38,386 bases of DNA, from positions 1-38,386 of the forward strand of contig NZ_PDZH01000035.1 in the NCBI RefSeq assembly GCF_002735695.1, given 5' to 3'. A program made the translations under genes and the position numbers. This document shows, piece by piece, positions 17,549-25,820 of this stretch. Below the pieces are notes generated by a model that ran no database searches, was not told the origin of the DNA, and was given only the letters and a program-made list of their open reading frames with translations. This DNA comes from Chitinimonas sp. BJB300. Its GTDB lineage: Bacteria > Pseudomonadota > Gammaproteobacteria > Burkholderiales > Chitinimonadaceae. Each line of letters opens with the position of its first letter. Positions within the stretch are counted from its first letter, which is position 1.

Positions 17549-18700
17549 ATGCGCCAACTGCCTGCCCCTGATGCTGACCAGCTAGCTGCCAGCCAATCAT
17601 TAACCGCCCTGATCCGTATCGAAATAGACCGTGCGGGGGGATGGCTGCCATTTGCGGACTATATGCGCTTGGCGCTATATGCGCCGGCCTTGGGTTATTA
17701 CAGCGGGGGTAGCCGCAAGTTTGGTGCAGCGGGTGATTTTGTGACCGCCCCCGAATTGTCGCCATTATTTGCGCAAGCCTTGGCGCGTCCGGTATCTCAG
17801 GTATTGGCGGCCGTGGGTGGCTCAGTGTTGGAAGTTGGTGCAGGTACAGGGCGGCTCGCGGCGGATTTGCTATTGGAACTGCGCCGAATGGATGCACTGC
17901 CAGTGCGCTATTACATTCTGGAACTCTCAGCTGAATTGGCCGAGCGGCAGCGCGCTACATTGATGGCGGTGGTGCCAGACTTACTTGATCGGGTGATATG
18001 GTTGGCATCGCTACCCACCGATTTCAACGGCTGCATTATTGGCAATGAAGTGCTGGATGCTATGCCCTGTATGGCATTGGAGCAGAGTGATGCGGGTTGG
18101 TTACAGCGTGGCGTTGTGTGGCGTGAGGGTTTTGCCTGGGAAAGCCGGCGGCTGGGCGATGCTGCGGGATGTGAGTCGCTACAGGCCTTGCCTCTACCAG
18201 CCGGTTACCTGACAGAAGTCCAGCACGAGGCGCAGGCATTTTTGGCCAGCTTGGCTGCTTCAGTAAACCGAGGCGCAGTCATTCTGCCTGACTACGGCTT
18301 TGTCGCCGGCGAGTACTACCACCCGCAGCGGCATATGGGCACCTTGATTTGCCACTACCGTCACCACAGCCATGACAACCCTTTTCATCTGCCGGGCTTG
18401 GAAGACATCACCACGCATGTTGATTTTTCGGCTATTTACCGTGTGGCAACCGAGGCTGGCTGGCAGCTGGAGGGATTTACCTCCCAAGCTTCTTTCTTGT
18501 TGGATGCGGGTGTGCTCGATGTGTTGGGGCGTATGAAGGCCGGTAGCACCGATTATTTGAAAGCCACTGTGGCGTTGAACAAATTGATAAGCCCGGCTGA
18601 GATGGGTGAATTGTTCAAGGTGATTGCGTTTTCCAAGGGTGTAGTACTGCCGGATCTGATGATGGGTTTTCGGCGAGATGATCGTTCGGGGGGATTGTAG
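17549..18700 (+). CDS. MidA/NDUFAF7-family SAM-dependent methyltransferase
   Basis: The 383-residue protein belongs to COG1565, whose mitochondrial member NDUFAF7 dimethylates an arginine of complex I; the bacterial substrate is unknown. Features seen are the N-terminal substrate signature FADYMRLALYAPALGYYSGG with GDFVTAPELSPLFAQALA, and the SAM-binding motif LEVGAGTGRLAADLL. IIGNEVLDAMPC and YGFVAGEYYHPQRHMGTL follow, the latter close to the family's DYG/EYYH motif. The gene is divergent from the pteridine reductase. The next 100 bp lead to a tRNA. Confidence 0.88.
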   Translation: MRQLPAPDADQLAASQSLTALIRIEIDRAGGWLPFADYMRLALYAPALGYYSGGSRKFGAAGDFVTAPELSPLFAQALARPVSQVLAAVGGSVLEVGAGTGRLAADLLLELRRMDALPVRYYILELSAELAERQRATLMAVVPDLLDRVIWLASLPTDFNGCIIGNEVLDAMPCMALEQSDAGWLQRGVVWREGFAWESRRLGDAAGCESLQALPLPAGYLTEVQHEAQAFLASLAASVNRGAVILPDYGFVAGEYYHPQRHMGTLICHYRHHSHDNPFHLPGLEDITTHVDFSAIYRVATEAGWQLEGFTSQASFLLDAGVLDVLGRMKAGSTDYLKATVALNKLISPAEMGELFKVIAFSKGVVLPDLMMGFRRDDRSGGL

Positions 18701-18757
18701 CAACGTAGTTGCTGCATTCGATGCGAGCGATTTTGAGGAAAAGTTAATGCGCAGGGC

Positions 18758-18786
18758 TTGACGAAGATTGCGCCCATCTAGATAAT
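18758..18786 (+). promoter_or_regulatory. Predicted sigma-70 promoter of tRNA-Met
   Basis: TTGACG (18758-18763) and GATAAT (18781-18786) are 17 bases apart and lie 15 bases before the mature tRNA. The GC-rich sequence CGCGCCC right after the -10 resembles the discriminator of stringently controlled stable-RNA promoters. Confidence 0.7.
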
Positions 18787-18801
18787 CGCGCCCTCTTCGA
18801 T

Positions 18802-18878
18802 GGCTATGTAGCTCAGCTGGTTAGAGCACAGCACTCATAATGCTGGGGTCACTGGTTCAAGTCCAGTCATAGCCACCA
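18802..18878 (+). tRNA. tRNA-Met (CAT), elongator type
   Basis: A complete 77-base cloverleaf. The acceptor stem GGCTATG pairs with CATAGCC. The D arm is GCTC/GAGC, and the anticodon arm CAGCA/TGCTG holds loop CTCATAA with anticodon CAT at 18836-18838. The variable loop is GGGTC, the T arm ACTGG/CCAGT, and CCA is encoded at 18876-18878. The first base pair is G-C and the anticodon stem lacks the three G-C pairs of initiator tRNA, so this is elongator tRNA-Met (a tRNA-Ile2 needing lysidine is less likely, by overall similarity to known elongator Met tRNAs). Confidence 0.95.
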
Positions 18879-18884
18879 GGTTTC

Positions 18885-18917
18885 AAAAGCCCGTTGCCAT
18901 TAGGCGACGGGCTTTTT
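18885..18917 (+). terminator. Terminator of tRNA-Met
   Basis: AAGCCCGTTGCC pairs with GGCGACGGGCTT (12 bp, one G-U) across a four-base loop and is followed by five T. It lies directly after the tRNA and isolates it from miaB. Confidence 0.88.
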
Positions 18918-18996
18918 CCTTATGCGTGTTCGTCGCGTGGCGGGTAACATAAGCGATTGATTTGACGGTGCTAACAGCGCCTTGGGGTAAGTTATC

Positions 18997-20340
18997 GTGA
19001 GCAAGAAAGTCTTCATCAAAACCTTTGGCTGCCAGATGAACGAGTACGACTCGGACAAAATGGCCGACGTCCTGCATGCCAGCGAGGGCCTGAGCAAGAC
19101 CGATAATGTGGAAGAGGCCGACGTCATTCTCTTCAATACCTGTTCGGTACGCGAAAAGGCACAGGAAAAAGTGTTCTCCGACCTTGGGCGTATCAAGCAC
19201 CTCAAGCTGCAAAACCCTAACTTAGTGATTGGCGTGGGCGGTTGTGTCGCGTCGCAAGAAGGTGAGGCCATCGTCAAGCGCGCGCCCTATGTTGACGTGG
19301 TGTTCGGCCCGCAAACCCTGCACCGATTGCCCGAGTTGATCGCCAAAAAGCGCAGCAGTGGTTTATCGCAGGTAGACATCTCTTTTCCTGAAATAGAAAA
19401 GTTCGACCACTTGCCGCCTGCTCGGGTTGAAGGCGCATCGGCATTTGTTTCCATCATGGAGGGCTGCTCCAAATTCTGTTCCTTCTGCGTGGTGCCTTAT
19501 ACCCGCGGCCAGGAAGTGAGCCGGCCGTTTGAGGACGTGCTGGTGGAAGTGGCTGACTTGGCGCAACAGGGCGTCAAGGAAGTGACCTTGCTGGGCCAAA
19601 ACGTGAATGCCTACCTGGGCAAGATGGAAGATGGCGAGATCGCCGACTTTGCCCTGCTGCTGGAATATGTACACGAGATTCCGGGTATCGAACGCATTCG
19701 CTACACTACCAGCCATCCCAAGGAGATGACCCAGCGGTTGATTGATGCTTATCGTACCTTGCCCAAGCTGGTATCGCATCTGCATCTGCCGGTACAGGCG
19801 GGTTCCGACCGCACCTTGGTGAATATGAAGCGCGGCTATACGACGCTGGAATTCAAAGCCATTGTGCGCAAGTTGCGCGATGCACGCCCTGACCTGTGCA
19901 TTTCGTCAGACTTCATCGTTGGCTTTCCGGGCGAAAGCGAAGATGATTTCGAACGCACCATGAAGTTGATTAACGACGTACGCTTCGATGCCAGTTTCAG
20001 CTTCGTCTACAGCCGCCGCCCGGGTACACCCGCGGCAGATTTGCACGATGAAGTGGCAGAGGAGGTAAAGCTCAAGCGCTTGCAGCGTCTGCAAAAGCGT
20101 ATTGATGAATTGGCTGATGAGGTGAACCTCAGCATGGTCGGCACGGTGCAGCGTGTATTGGTAGAGAAAATTTCGCGTAAGAACGAAAGTGAATTGGCTG
20201 GCCGCACGGACAATAACCGGATCGTCAATTTTGTGGGTAACCCACGTTTGATCAACCAGTTTGTGGAAGTCCTCATTACCGAAACCGCCACGCACAGCCT
20301 GCGCGGCGAGATTGTCATCAAGGAAACCATCGCCGCATGA
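18997..20340 (+). CDS. miaB: tRNA-2-methylthio-N6-dimethylallyladenosine synthase
   Basis: MiaB is a radical-SAM methylthiotransferase that modifies i6A37 of tRNAs reading UNN codons. The 447-residue protein has the six cluster-binding cysteines at exactly the E. coli positions: Cys12, Cys49 and Cys83 in the N-terminal UPF0004 domain, and Cys157, Cys161 and Cys164 (CSKFCSFC) in the radical-SAM domain. A C-terminal TRAM domain follows. The start is a GTG, chosen because it yields [19 protein letters not shown], the standard N-terminus. The stop overlaps the phoH start (ATGA), beginning the classical miaB-ybeZYX-lnt series. Confidence 0.97.
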   Translation: MSKKVFIKTFGCQMNEYDSDKMADVLHASEGLSKTDNVEEADVILFNTCSVREKAQEKVFSDLGRIKHLKLQNPNLVIGVGGCVASQEGEAIVKRAPYVDVVFGPQTLHRLPELIAKKRSSGLSQVDISFPEIEKFDHLPPARVEGASAFVSIMEGCSKFCSFCVVPYTRGQEVSRPFEDVLVEVADLAQQGVKEVTLLGQNVNAYLGKMEDGEIADFALLLEYVHEIPGIERIRYTTSHPKEMTQRLIDAYRTLPKLVSHLHLPVQAGSDRTLVNMKRGYTTLEFKAIVRKLRDARPDLCISSDFIVGFPGESEDDFERTMKLINDVRFDASFSFVYSRRPGTPAADLHDEVAEEVKLKRLQRLQKRIDELADEVNLSMVGTVQRVLVEKISRKNESELAGRTDNNRIVNFVGNPRLINQFVEVLITETATHSLRGEIVIKETIAA

Positions 20341-21344
20341 GTATTCGCCACGCTACCCGAGAGCTGAACTTCGCGCCTGTTGATAACGGCCGTTTGGCCA
20401 ATCTGTGCGGCGCGCTTGATGAGAACCTGCGCCAGCTCGAAACCGGGCTGGAGGTTGATATCGTGCGGCGTGGCGAGCACTTCAGCATCTCGGGCAGGAT
20501 TGCCCAGACCAAATTGGCAGCTGAATTGCTGGAACGGTTTTATGGCATTTCGCATCGGCCGGTGGACGTTGAAGAGGTACAGCTGAGCTTGATTGAATTG
20601 CGTTTGCCGGATGTGGGCCAAGTGCTTGCACCGATCGAGGGCGATATGCCGGTGCTCAAAACCAAGCGGGCTGACCTGCGTGGGCGCACCCCGCGGCAGA
20701 ATGAGTATCTGAAGGCTATTCAAGAACACGATATCACCTTCGGCATTGGCCCCGCCGGTACGGGGAAGACCTATCTGGCAGTGGCAAGCGCGGTTGATGC
20801 GCTGGAGCGCGATACGGTAAAGCGCTTGGTGCTGGTGCGGCCTGCTGTTGAGGCGGGGGAGCGGCTGGGTTTTCTGCCGGGCGATTTGGTACAGAAGGTT
20901 GACCCCTATTTGCGCCCGCTGTACGACGCACTGTACGACCTGATGGGCTTTGAGAAAGTCACCAAACTATTCGAGCGTGGTGTGATCGAAATCGCCCCGT
21001 TGGCTTTTATGCGTGGCCGTACACTCAACCATGCGTTTGTTATTCTCGACGAAGCGCAAAACACCACGCCCGAGCAGATGAAGATGTTTCTGACACGAAT
21101 AGGCTTTGGCTCGCGTGCGGTGATTACGGGCGATGTAACGCAGATCGACCTCGCCAAGCATCAGAAGTCCGGTTTGATTGATGCGCAAAGCGTCTTGCAG
21201 AACGTGCGAGGTATTGCCCTGCATTACTTCCAGACCGATGATGTGGTGCGCCACCCGCTGGTGCAAAAGATTGTCGATGCCTACGACAAGCGCGACAAAG
21301 CCTTGAAAAAGGCGGAAGCGAACAAAGGGCCCACCAATGCTTAG
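20337..21344 (+). CDS. ybeZ: PhoH-like ATPase (YbeZ)
   Basis: PhoH-like proteins are cytoplasmic P-loop NTPases that work with the RNase YbeY in ribosome/rRNA quality control. The 335-residue protein has the Walker A GPAGTGKT at 138-145, the Walker B segment FVILDEAQN, and the PhoH-typical [16 protein letters not shown]. It overlaps miaB by 4 bp. Its TAG stop (21342-21344) is provided by the CTTAG at the left edge of the MITE-like element, which separates it from the rest of the operon. The protein length is close to normal, so the element seems to have inserted at or very near the original stop. Confidence 0.95.
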   Translation: MSIRHATRELNFAPVDNGRLANLCGALDENLRQLETGLEVDIVRRGEHFSISGRIAQTKLAAELLERFYGISHRPVDVEEVQLSLIELRLPDVGQVLAPIEGDMPVLKTKRADLRGRTPRQNEYLKAIQEHDITFGIGPAGTGKTYLAVASAVDALERDTVKRLVLVRPAVEAGERLGFLPGDLVQKVDPYLRPLYDALYDLMGFEKVTKLFERGVIEIAPLAFMRGRTLNHAFVILDEAQNTTPEQMKMFLTRIGFGSRAVITGDVTQIDLAKHQKSGLIDAQSVLQNVRGIALHYFQTDDVVRHPLVQKIVDAYDKRDKALKKAEANKGPTNA

Positions 21345-21488
21345 AACCTGTTTACGATCTTACTGCGCAGCCGTGATCAGGGCTCATGTGCTGCTCGAAA
21401 TCCTCATGTACAAAAGTACATTCCGGTTTCTGCGCTGCGCTTTACCCTGCTGACGCCTGCTCGTGACAGATCGTAAACAGGTTCTTAG
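21340..21488. mobile_element. 149-bp MITE-like element
   Basis: Terminal inverted repeats of 18 bp, AGAACCTGTTTACGATCT at 21343-21360 and its complement at 21468-21485, bound a non-coding core. CTTAG is present as a direct repeat at both outer edges (21340-21344 and 21484-21488). The core includes a small palindrome, ATGTAC-aaaa-GTACAT. Its right end is also found, in reverse, in the fragment at 26819. It carries no transposase, so it would have been moved by one supplied elsewhere. It separates ybeZ from ybeY and provides the ybeZ stop and the start of the next gene. Confidence 0.82.
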
Positions 21489-21834
21489 GCTTGCTGCGGT
21501 TCTTTTCGCATTGGCGGTGTCGCCTGTTTGGGCAATGGATGCCAACGCCACACGCGAAATCAACCATTTGCTGGATTTCTCTGCCCGATCCGGTTGCCAG
21601 TTTGTGCGTAATGGCACGGTATATGGTGCCAAGGAAGCCACCGATCATCTTCGTATGAAACTTGGTAAAGTGGGCGAACGTGTTAAGACGGCAGATGATT
21701 TTATCGAACACATTGCCAGCCAGAGCTACCTGAGTGGCACGCCCTATAGCGTGCGCTGCCCCGGCGCCAATGAACAAGCCACCAAAGCGTGGTTGAGTAC
21801 TGAACTGCGCCGATTACGCGCCGCACAACCCTGA
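21463..21834 (+). CDS. DUF5329-family secreted protein
   Basis: The 123-residue product resembles the DUF5329/YfeK family of small periplasmic proteins of unknown function: [20 protein letters not shown], then [11 protein letters not shown], and [11 protein letters not shown] with a second Cys. The Sec signal peptide (about 1-24, ending SPVWA) begins MTDRKQVLR. These nine residues and the GTG start are encoded by the right end of the MITE-like element, so the native start has been replaced. No strong ribosome-binding site precedes the GTG, and expression is therefore uncertain. It sits 7 bp before ybeY and is not a usual member of this operon. Confidence 0.72.
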   Translation: MTDRKQVLRLAAVLFALAVSPVWAMDANATREINHLLDFSARSGCQFVRNGTVYGAKEATDHLRMKLGKVGERVKTADDFIEHIASQSYLSGTPYSVRCPGANEQATKAWLSTELRRLRAAQP

Positions 21835-21841
21835 GATTGCC

Positions 21842-22579
21842 ATGAACAAAGTCGCTGCCATTACTGTATTTGCCATCGATGCCAAAGGGCGTGAGAAGTT
21901 GGTCAAGGCCGAACAGCTGCGCCTGTTGATGGCTGATGGGACTGAATTGCATGTATTGCTTGATTCTCCCGATGGTGTTTTGATTGGCACGCCGGCAGAA
22001 GAGTCGGCCCCGGCTCGCTTGTTGGTTCGGCCCGCCAGCGCCAACGCGGTCAGCATTGCGGTTGAATGTAACGAACAGGAAAACGCTGAACTGGTGCTGG
22101 GCGAACTGGATTTGACGGTGCAATATGCCGACAAACCTAAGGGTACACCCAATAGGAAACTGTTTCGTGCCTGGACCGAGGCGGCGTTGGAAGCAGGACT
22201 GAACGCATCGATTACCGTGCGTGTTGTCGATGAGTCCGAAGCCCGTTCGTTGAATCGCGAATTCCGCGCCAAGGACTATGCCACCAATGTGCTTACCTTC
22301 GCCTTCAATGAAGGGGAGGCCATGCCTGGTATGGAAGACGTGGTAACTGGCGACCTGGTGCTATGTGCGGATGTGGTGCAGCGTGAAGCATTCGAGCAAG
22401 GGAAGAACCTGGAAGCACATTGGGCGCACCTTGTCGTGCACGGTGTGCTGCATCTGCAAGGTTACGACCATGAGGATGAAATAGAAGCCGAGGCAATGGA
22501 AGCGCTGGAAACAGCTATCTTGGCGAGCCTGGGTTACCCAGACCCCTATCTGAGTGAAAAGGGCGCGCCGGATGCATAG
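21842..22579 (+). CDS. ybeY: Endoribonuclease YbeY with N-terminal extension
   Basis: YbeY is a single-strand-specific metallo-endoribonuclease needed for 16S rRNA 3' maturation and 70S ribosome quality control. The C-terminal part (about 88-245) is a complete YbeY, with [15 protein letters not shown] and the zinc-binding His set His200, His204 and His210 in [11 protein letters not shown]. It is unusual in having about 85 extra residues before the domain, in one open frame and without similarity that I recognise; most YbeY proteins have 150-180 residues. An internal start near residue 93 (GTG) could produce the short form. The gene follows DUF5329 by 7 bp. Confidence 0.9.
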   Translation: MNKVAAITVFAIDAKGREKLVKAEQLRLLMADGTELHVLLDSPDGVLIGTPAEESAPARLLVRPASANAVSIAVECNEQENAELVLGELDLTVQYADKPKGTPNRKLFRAWTEAALEAGLNASITVRVVDESEARSLNREFRAKDYATNVLTFAFNEGEAMPGMEDVVTGDLVLCADVVQREAFEQGKNLEAHWAHLVVHGVLHLQGYDHEDEIEAEAMEALETAILASLGYPDPYLSEKGAPDA

Positions 22580-22600
22580 GTCTGGCACCCGGAATCCGCC

Positions 22601-22780
22601 ATGTCGCTGCTGAAGCTTGCATTCATTCTGTTTGGATTGTTGATGGTGGGTTTAGGCATTCAGCGACTGCGCGACCCGCAGGCCGCCCGCCGGCAAAGGT
22701 TGGCAGGCGTTTTATTGCTTTTGGCGGCTGTGGCACTGGGTTGGATAGCGTGGCATGGTGTTGACATCCATGTACCCTGA
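22601..22780 (+). CDS. Small two-helix membrane protein
   Basis: An open frame of 59 codons runs from ATG 22601 to TGA 22780. The product has two hydrophobic helices (about 4-20 and 34-51) joined by a basic, polar loop containing RLRDPQAARRQR, a typical hairpin with the loop inside the cell. Coding potential is supported by this clear protein character and by its fit in the gap between ybeY (21 bp upstream) and the VOC gene. The function is unknown. The ribosome-binding site is weak. Confidence 0.55.
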   Translation: MSLLKLAFILFGLLMVGLGIQRLRDPQAARRQRLAGVLLLLAAVALGWIAWHGVDIHVP

Positions 22781-22799
22781 GTCGCCCTCTCAAGCCGGT

Positions 22800-23246
22800 A
22801 TGATCGCCGGCATTCATCATATTGCGATCATCGTGGCTGATCTGGCTGCCGCACGGCGCTTTTATATTCAGGCGTTGGGCGGGGAAGAGTTGGCTGCCAA
22901 TTATCGCGCCGAGCGCGACTCTTGGAAGGTGGACATCCGCTTACCCGATGGGGCCCAGCTGGAACTGTTTACCTTTCCCGATGCACCAAAGCGCTTAAGC
23001 CGCCCTGAAGCGCAGGGTTTGCGCCACTTGGCGTTTCGGGTGCTTGACCTCGATAGCGTCATCGCCCGGCTTGGCAACTTCGGCATTACTTGCGAGCCTA
23101 TACGGTGTGATGAGTTTACTGGGGCACGCTTTACCTTTTGCGCTGATCCAGATGGCCTGCCCATCGAGTTTTATGAGTTGTACCCGTCAGCTCACTTATG
23201 CACTGAACGTTCCCCCGGCTATAATCCGCCTCAATCTTATTCTTGA
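22800..23246 (+). CDS. VOC-family protein (YaeR/GloA2-like)
   Basis: A single-domain vicinal-oxygen-chelate protein, close in pattern to E. coli YaeR: IHHIAIIVADLAAARRFY at the start, RDSWKVDIRL, LELFTFP, SRPEAQGLRHLAF, and RFTFCADPDGLPIEFYE at the end. The likely metal ligands are in HHIA, the ELF strand, LRHLAF and the final Glu. Family members include glyoxalases and dioxygenases; the substrate of the YaeR group is unknown. I chose ATG 22800 because it leaves the usual short lead before HHIA; ATGs at 22755 and 22770 would overlap the small membrane protein gene. The C-terminal tail overlaps the predicted corC promoter. Confidence 0.82.
   Translation: MIAGIHHIAIIVADLAAARRFYIQALGGEELAANYRAERDSWKVDIRLPDGAQLELFTFPDAPKRLSRPEAQGLRHLAFRVLDLDSVIARLGNFGITCEPIRCDEFTGARFTFCADPDGLPIEFYELYPSAHLCTERSPGYNPPQSYS
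23196..23225 (+). promoter_or_regulatory. Predicted promoter of corC-lnt
   Basis: A consensus -10 TATAAT (23220-23225) is preceded at 18 bases by TTATGC (23196-23201), inside the 3' end of the VOC gene. It would give corC and lnt transcription independent of the interrupted upstream operon. Confidence 0.45.
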
Positions 23247-23254
23247 ACCTAGTC

Positions 23255-24124
23255 ATGGACTTACCCTCTAGTCGCTTGCCCAATACCCCCCAAAACTCCA
23301 AAGCCAATTGGCTGGAAAGACTGACAGCCTTCCTGCTACGTGAGCCGGAAGACCGAGAAGAGTTGGTTGAACTGCTTCATTCAGCTTTCGAGCGACACCT
23401 GCTTGATGCCGACGCGCTGGCAATGATTGAAGGTGTGCTGCAGGTGGGTGACTTGCAGGTGCGCGATGTGATGATCCCGCGAACCCAGATGGATGTGATT
23501 GAGGTGGAGGATGCGCCCGCGACCTTCATCCCTTATGTGATGGAGTCAGGCCACTCGCGCTTCCCGGTCTATGAGGGCAGCAAAGACAACATCATCGGCA
23601 TCCTGCTGGCTAAGGATTTATTGCGCTACTATGCCAAACAGACTTTCAATCTGCGCCAGATTCTGCGCCCCGCGTTGTTCATTCCCGAATCCAAACGACT
23701 CAATGTGCTGCTTAAGGAGTTCCGCGCTAATCGTAATCATCTGGCGATTGTGGTGGATGAGTACGGCGGTGTGGCGGGGCTGGTGACCATCGAAGATGTG
23801 GTCGAGCAGATTGTTGGCGACATCGAGGACGAATATGACTTCGATGATACCGAAGACAACATTCTGCAAGACCGCCAGGGCCGTTGGCGGGTGAAGGCCA
23901 TGACGGCTATCGGTGACTTGAACAGAATGCTTGATACCAGCTTTAGTGATACCGATATCGATACTGTGGGGGGGCTGGTGGTGACTGAGTTTGGCCGTGT
24001 ACCCAAGCGCGGTGATGCCATCAGCTTTGGTGGCCTGCACTTCCAGGTGCTGCGTGCAGACAGCCGTCGTATCCATACCCTGTTAATCGAACGCGAAGCC
24101 CCGCCTGCTTCGGAAGTGGCGTGA
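23255..24124 (+). CDS. corC: CorC/HlyC-family CBS-domain protein (YbeX)
   Basis: The 289-residue protein is the soluble CorC/YbeX form. It has a short N-terminal lead (LLREPEDREELVELL), two CBS domains (about 65-185; VRDVMIPRTQMDVIE and AIVVDEYGGVAGLVTIEDVVEQIVGDIEDEYD) and a C-terminal CorC_HlyC domain. It has been linked to Mg2+/Co2+ resistance and to ribosome assembly with YbeY; its exact role is not settled. The ATG at 23255 is preferred over a TTG four codons earlier. The stop overlaps the lnt start (TGATG). Confidence 0.93.
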   Translation: MDLPSSRLPNTPQNSKANWLERLTAFLLREPEDREELVELLHSAFERHLLDADALAMIEGVLQVGDLQVRDVMIPRTQMDVIEVEDAPATFIPYVMESGHSRFPVYEGSKDNIIGILLAKDLLRYYAKQTFNLRQILRPALFIPESKRLNVLLKEFRANRNHLAIVVDEYGGVAGLVTIEDVVEQIVGDIEDEYDFDDTEDNILQDRQGRWRVKAMTAIGDLNRMLDTSFSDTDIDTVGGLVVTEFGRVPKRGDAISFGGLHFQVLRADSRRIHTLLIEREAPPASEVA

Positions 24125-25704
24125 TGCGCTGGCAGCCTGTGGGTCGGCTGCTCGCTCGTTTCCTGCCGCCGGCATTGGTTGGTGCATTTGCCCTGCTGGG
24201 TTTTGCGCCTTACTCGTTCTGGCCTGTGGTGGTGTTGTCTTTGGCGTTGCTGTTTGGTCTGATCGATGCCGCCGCTACGCCGCGCCGCGCGGCATTGGTG
24301 GCATGGGCGTGGGGTTTCGGTTTTTTCACTGCCACCATTCATTGGATATTCATCAGCCTGCATACCTATGGGGGGATGCCGGCGATTGTTGCCATACTGG
24401 CGATTGTTGGCCTTGCTGCCTTTCTCGCGCTTTATCCTGCACTGGCTGCTTTCTTGGCACGCAAGCTTGCTGGCCAGTCACGGACAGGGCTATTGCTCAC
24501 GGCATTGCCGGCGCTGTGGTTGCTGATTGAATGGCTGCGTGGCTGGCTGTTTACAGGCTTCCCATGGGGGGCGGTTGGTTATAGCCAGATGCCAGATGGC
24601 CCACTTGCTGGTTTCGCACCGATAATCGGGGTGTATGGCGTCAGTGGTTTGGTGGCTTTGCTTGCGGGTGTGGCTGTATGGTTGATAAGCAGGCAATTTC
24701 AGCTAAGCGATAAGCTAGCCCTATTGGCTGCAGTGCTGCTATGTGGGGCGGGCTATGGTTTGAAGCAGGTAGTGTGGACCGAGCCGGCAGGTAAGCCGCT
24801 CAAGGTTGCGTTGTTGCAAGGGGCGATTCCACAAAACCAGAAGTGGGGGATTGATGACCTCATATACAACCTGCGCACCTACTATCACTTGGTGAAGGAA
24901 GCAAAGGCAGATTTGATTGTGCTGCCTGAAACCGCGTTCCCGATTTTCCTGCATGAGGTGCCGGACGATTACCTTGAGGCGGTGCTCAGCTATGCCACCG
25001 CCCAGAATGCCGCCTTGATTGCCGGCGCACCGCGGCAAGATGGCAAGAGCGAGCGCTATTACAACGGCGCAGTATTGCTGACCGATCCGGCACGCCCATC
25101 CAACTACAAGGCTCATCTGGTGCCATTCGGCGAGTACATCCCGATAAGGCCGGTGTTTGGCTGGGTGTACGACAATATTCTGCAAATGCCGCTGGTGGAC
25201 TTTTCGTCGGGTGGAGCGGTGCAAAAGCCATTACCCGTGCGGGACCAGCGTATTGCCGCCAATATTTGCTATGAGGACGTGTTTGGCGAGGAACTGCTGC
25301 CAAACGCCCGCCAAGCCACCATCTTGCTGAATTTGTCCAACCTCGCTTGGTTTGATGGATCGGTAGCGTTGGCGCAGCATGGTCAGATATCACAAACCCG
25401 TGCGTTGGAAACCGGTCGGCCTATGCTGCGCGCCACCAATAGCGGTACAACAGCGGTCATCACGCCCGACGGCCACTATGCCGCCCGCTTACCGGAACGC
25501 GTGGAAGGCACGCTGTATGCCATGGTGCAGGGCATGCAAGGTGAAACCCCGTATATGTGGTGGGGAAATGTCGCGGCGTTGCTATTGGCGGCTGTAGGCC
25601 TGGCGATAGCATTGATTGCAAGGCGCCGAGCGCGGTTTGAGTATTGGCATGGTGTTGAGTCTATGGATTCTCTCTACATAGATTCATCGCTTACCAGCTC
25701 ATAG
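24124..25704 (+). CDS. lnt: Apolipoprotein N-acyltransferase
   Basis: Lnt adds the third acyl chain to the N-terminal cysteine of lipoproteins at the inner membrane. The 526-residue protein has about seven N-terminal membrane helices and a periplasmic nitrilase domain with the catalytic triad Glu269 (LPETAFP), Lys329 (NYKAHLVPFGEYIP) and Cys382 (ICYEDVFGEE). A last membrane helix lies near 490-510. It ends in a somewhat long polar tail. The ATG overlaps the corC stop. It closes the miaB-to-lnt series; no clear terminator follows before the regulator gene. Confidence 0.95.
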   Translation: MRWQPVGRLLARFLPPALVGAFALLGFAPYSFWPVVVLSLALLFGLIDAAATPRRAALVAWAWGFGFFTATIHWIFISLHTYGGMPAIVAILAIVGLAAFLALYPALAAFLARKLAGQSRTGLLLTALPALWLLIEWLRGWLFTGFPWGAVGYSQMPDGPLAGFAPIIGVYGVSGLVALLAGVAVWLISRQFQLSDKLALLAAVLLCGAGYGLKQVVWTEPAGKPLKVALLQGAIPQNQKWGIDDLIYNLRTYYHLVKEAKADLIVLPETAFPIFLHEVPDDYLEAVLSYATAQNAALIAGAPRQDGKSERYYNGAVLLTDPARPSNYKAHLVPFGEYIPIRPVFGWVYDNILQMPLVDFSSGGAVQKPLPVRDQRIAANICYEDVFGEELLPNARQATILLNLSNLAWFDGSVALAQHGQISQTRALETGRPMLRATNSGTTAVITPDGHYAARLPERVEGTLYAMVQGMQGETPYMWWGNVAALLLAAVGLAIALIARRRARFEYWHGVESMDSLYIDSSLTSS

Positions 25705-25759
25705 CGAGTATTAAAGCCAGTGCTGCACGATGTACCGGCACATCAGCATCAGAAGGCGC

Positions 25760-25788
25760 TTGACCTGAGTGTGGGTTTGATATTTAAT
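25760..25788 (+). promoter_or_regulatory. Predicted promoter of the gbsR-like gene
   Basis: TTGACC (25760-25765) and TTTAAT (25783-25788) are 17 bases apart. The -10 is the first six bases of the palindromic operator, so a protein bound there would block RNA polymerase. Confidence 0.6.
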
Positions 25789-25810
25789 TTCTGTAACGAC
25801 AGAAATTAAA
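25783..25810. promoter_or_regulatory. Operator 1: perfect 12+12 bp palindrome
   Basis: TTTAATTTCTGT and ACAGAAATTAAA are exact inverted repeats around a four-base centre (AACG). The site lies ten bases before the ATG of the GbsR/MarR-type regulator and overlaps the predicted -10. A near copy occurs at 26764-26791. The obvious inference is autorepression by the adjacent regulator. Confidence 0.8.
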
Positions 25811-25820
25811 GAAATGCAAC

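Noticed and set aside
20007-20729. Minus-strand frame of 240 codons
   Set aside because: Antisense of miaB and ybeZ; both show full sets of conserved residues on the plus strand.
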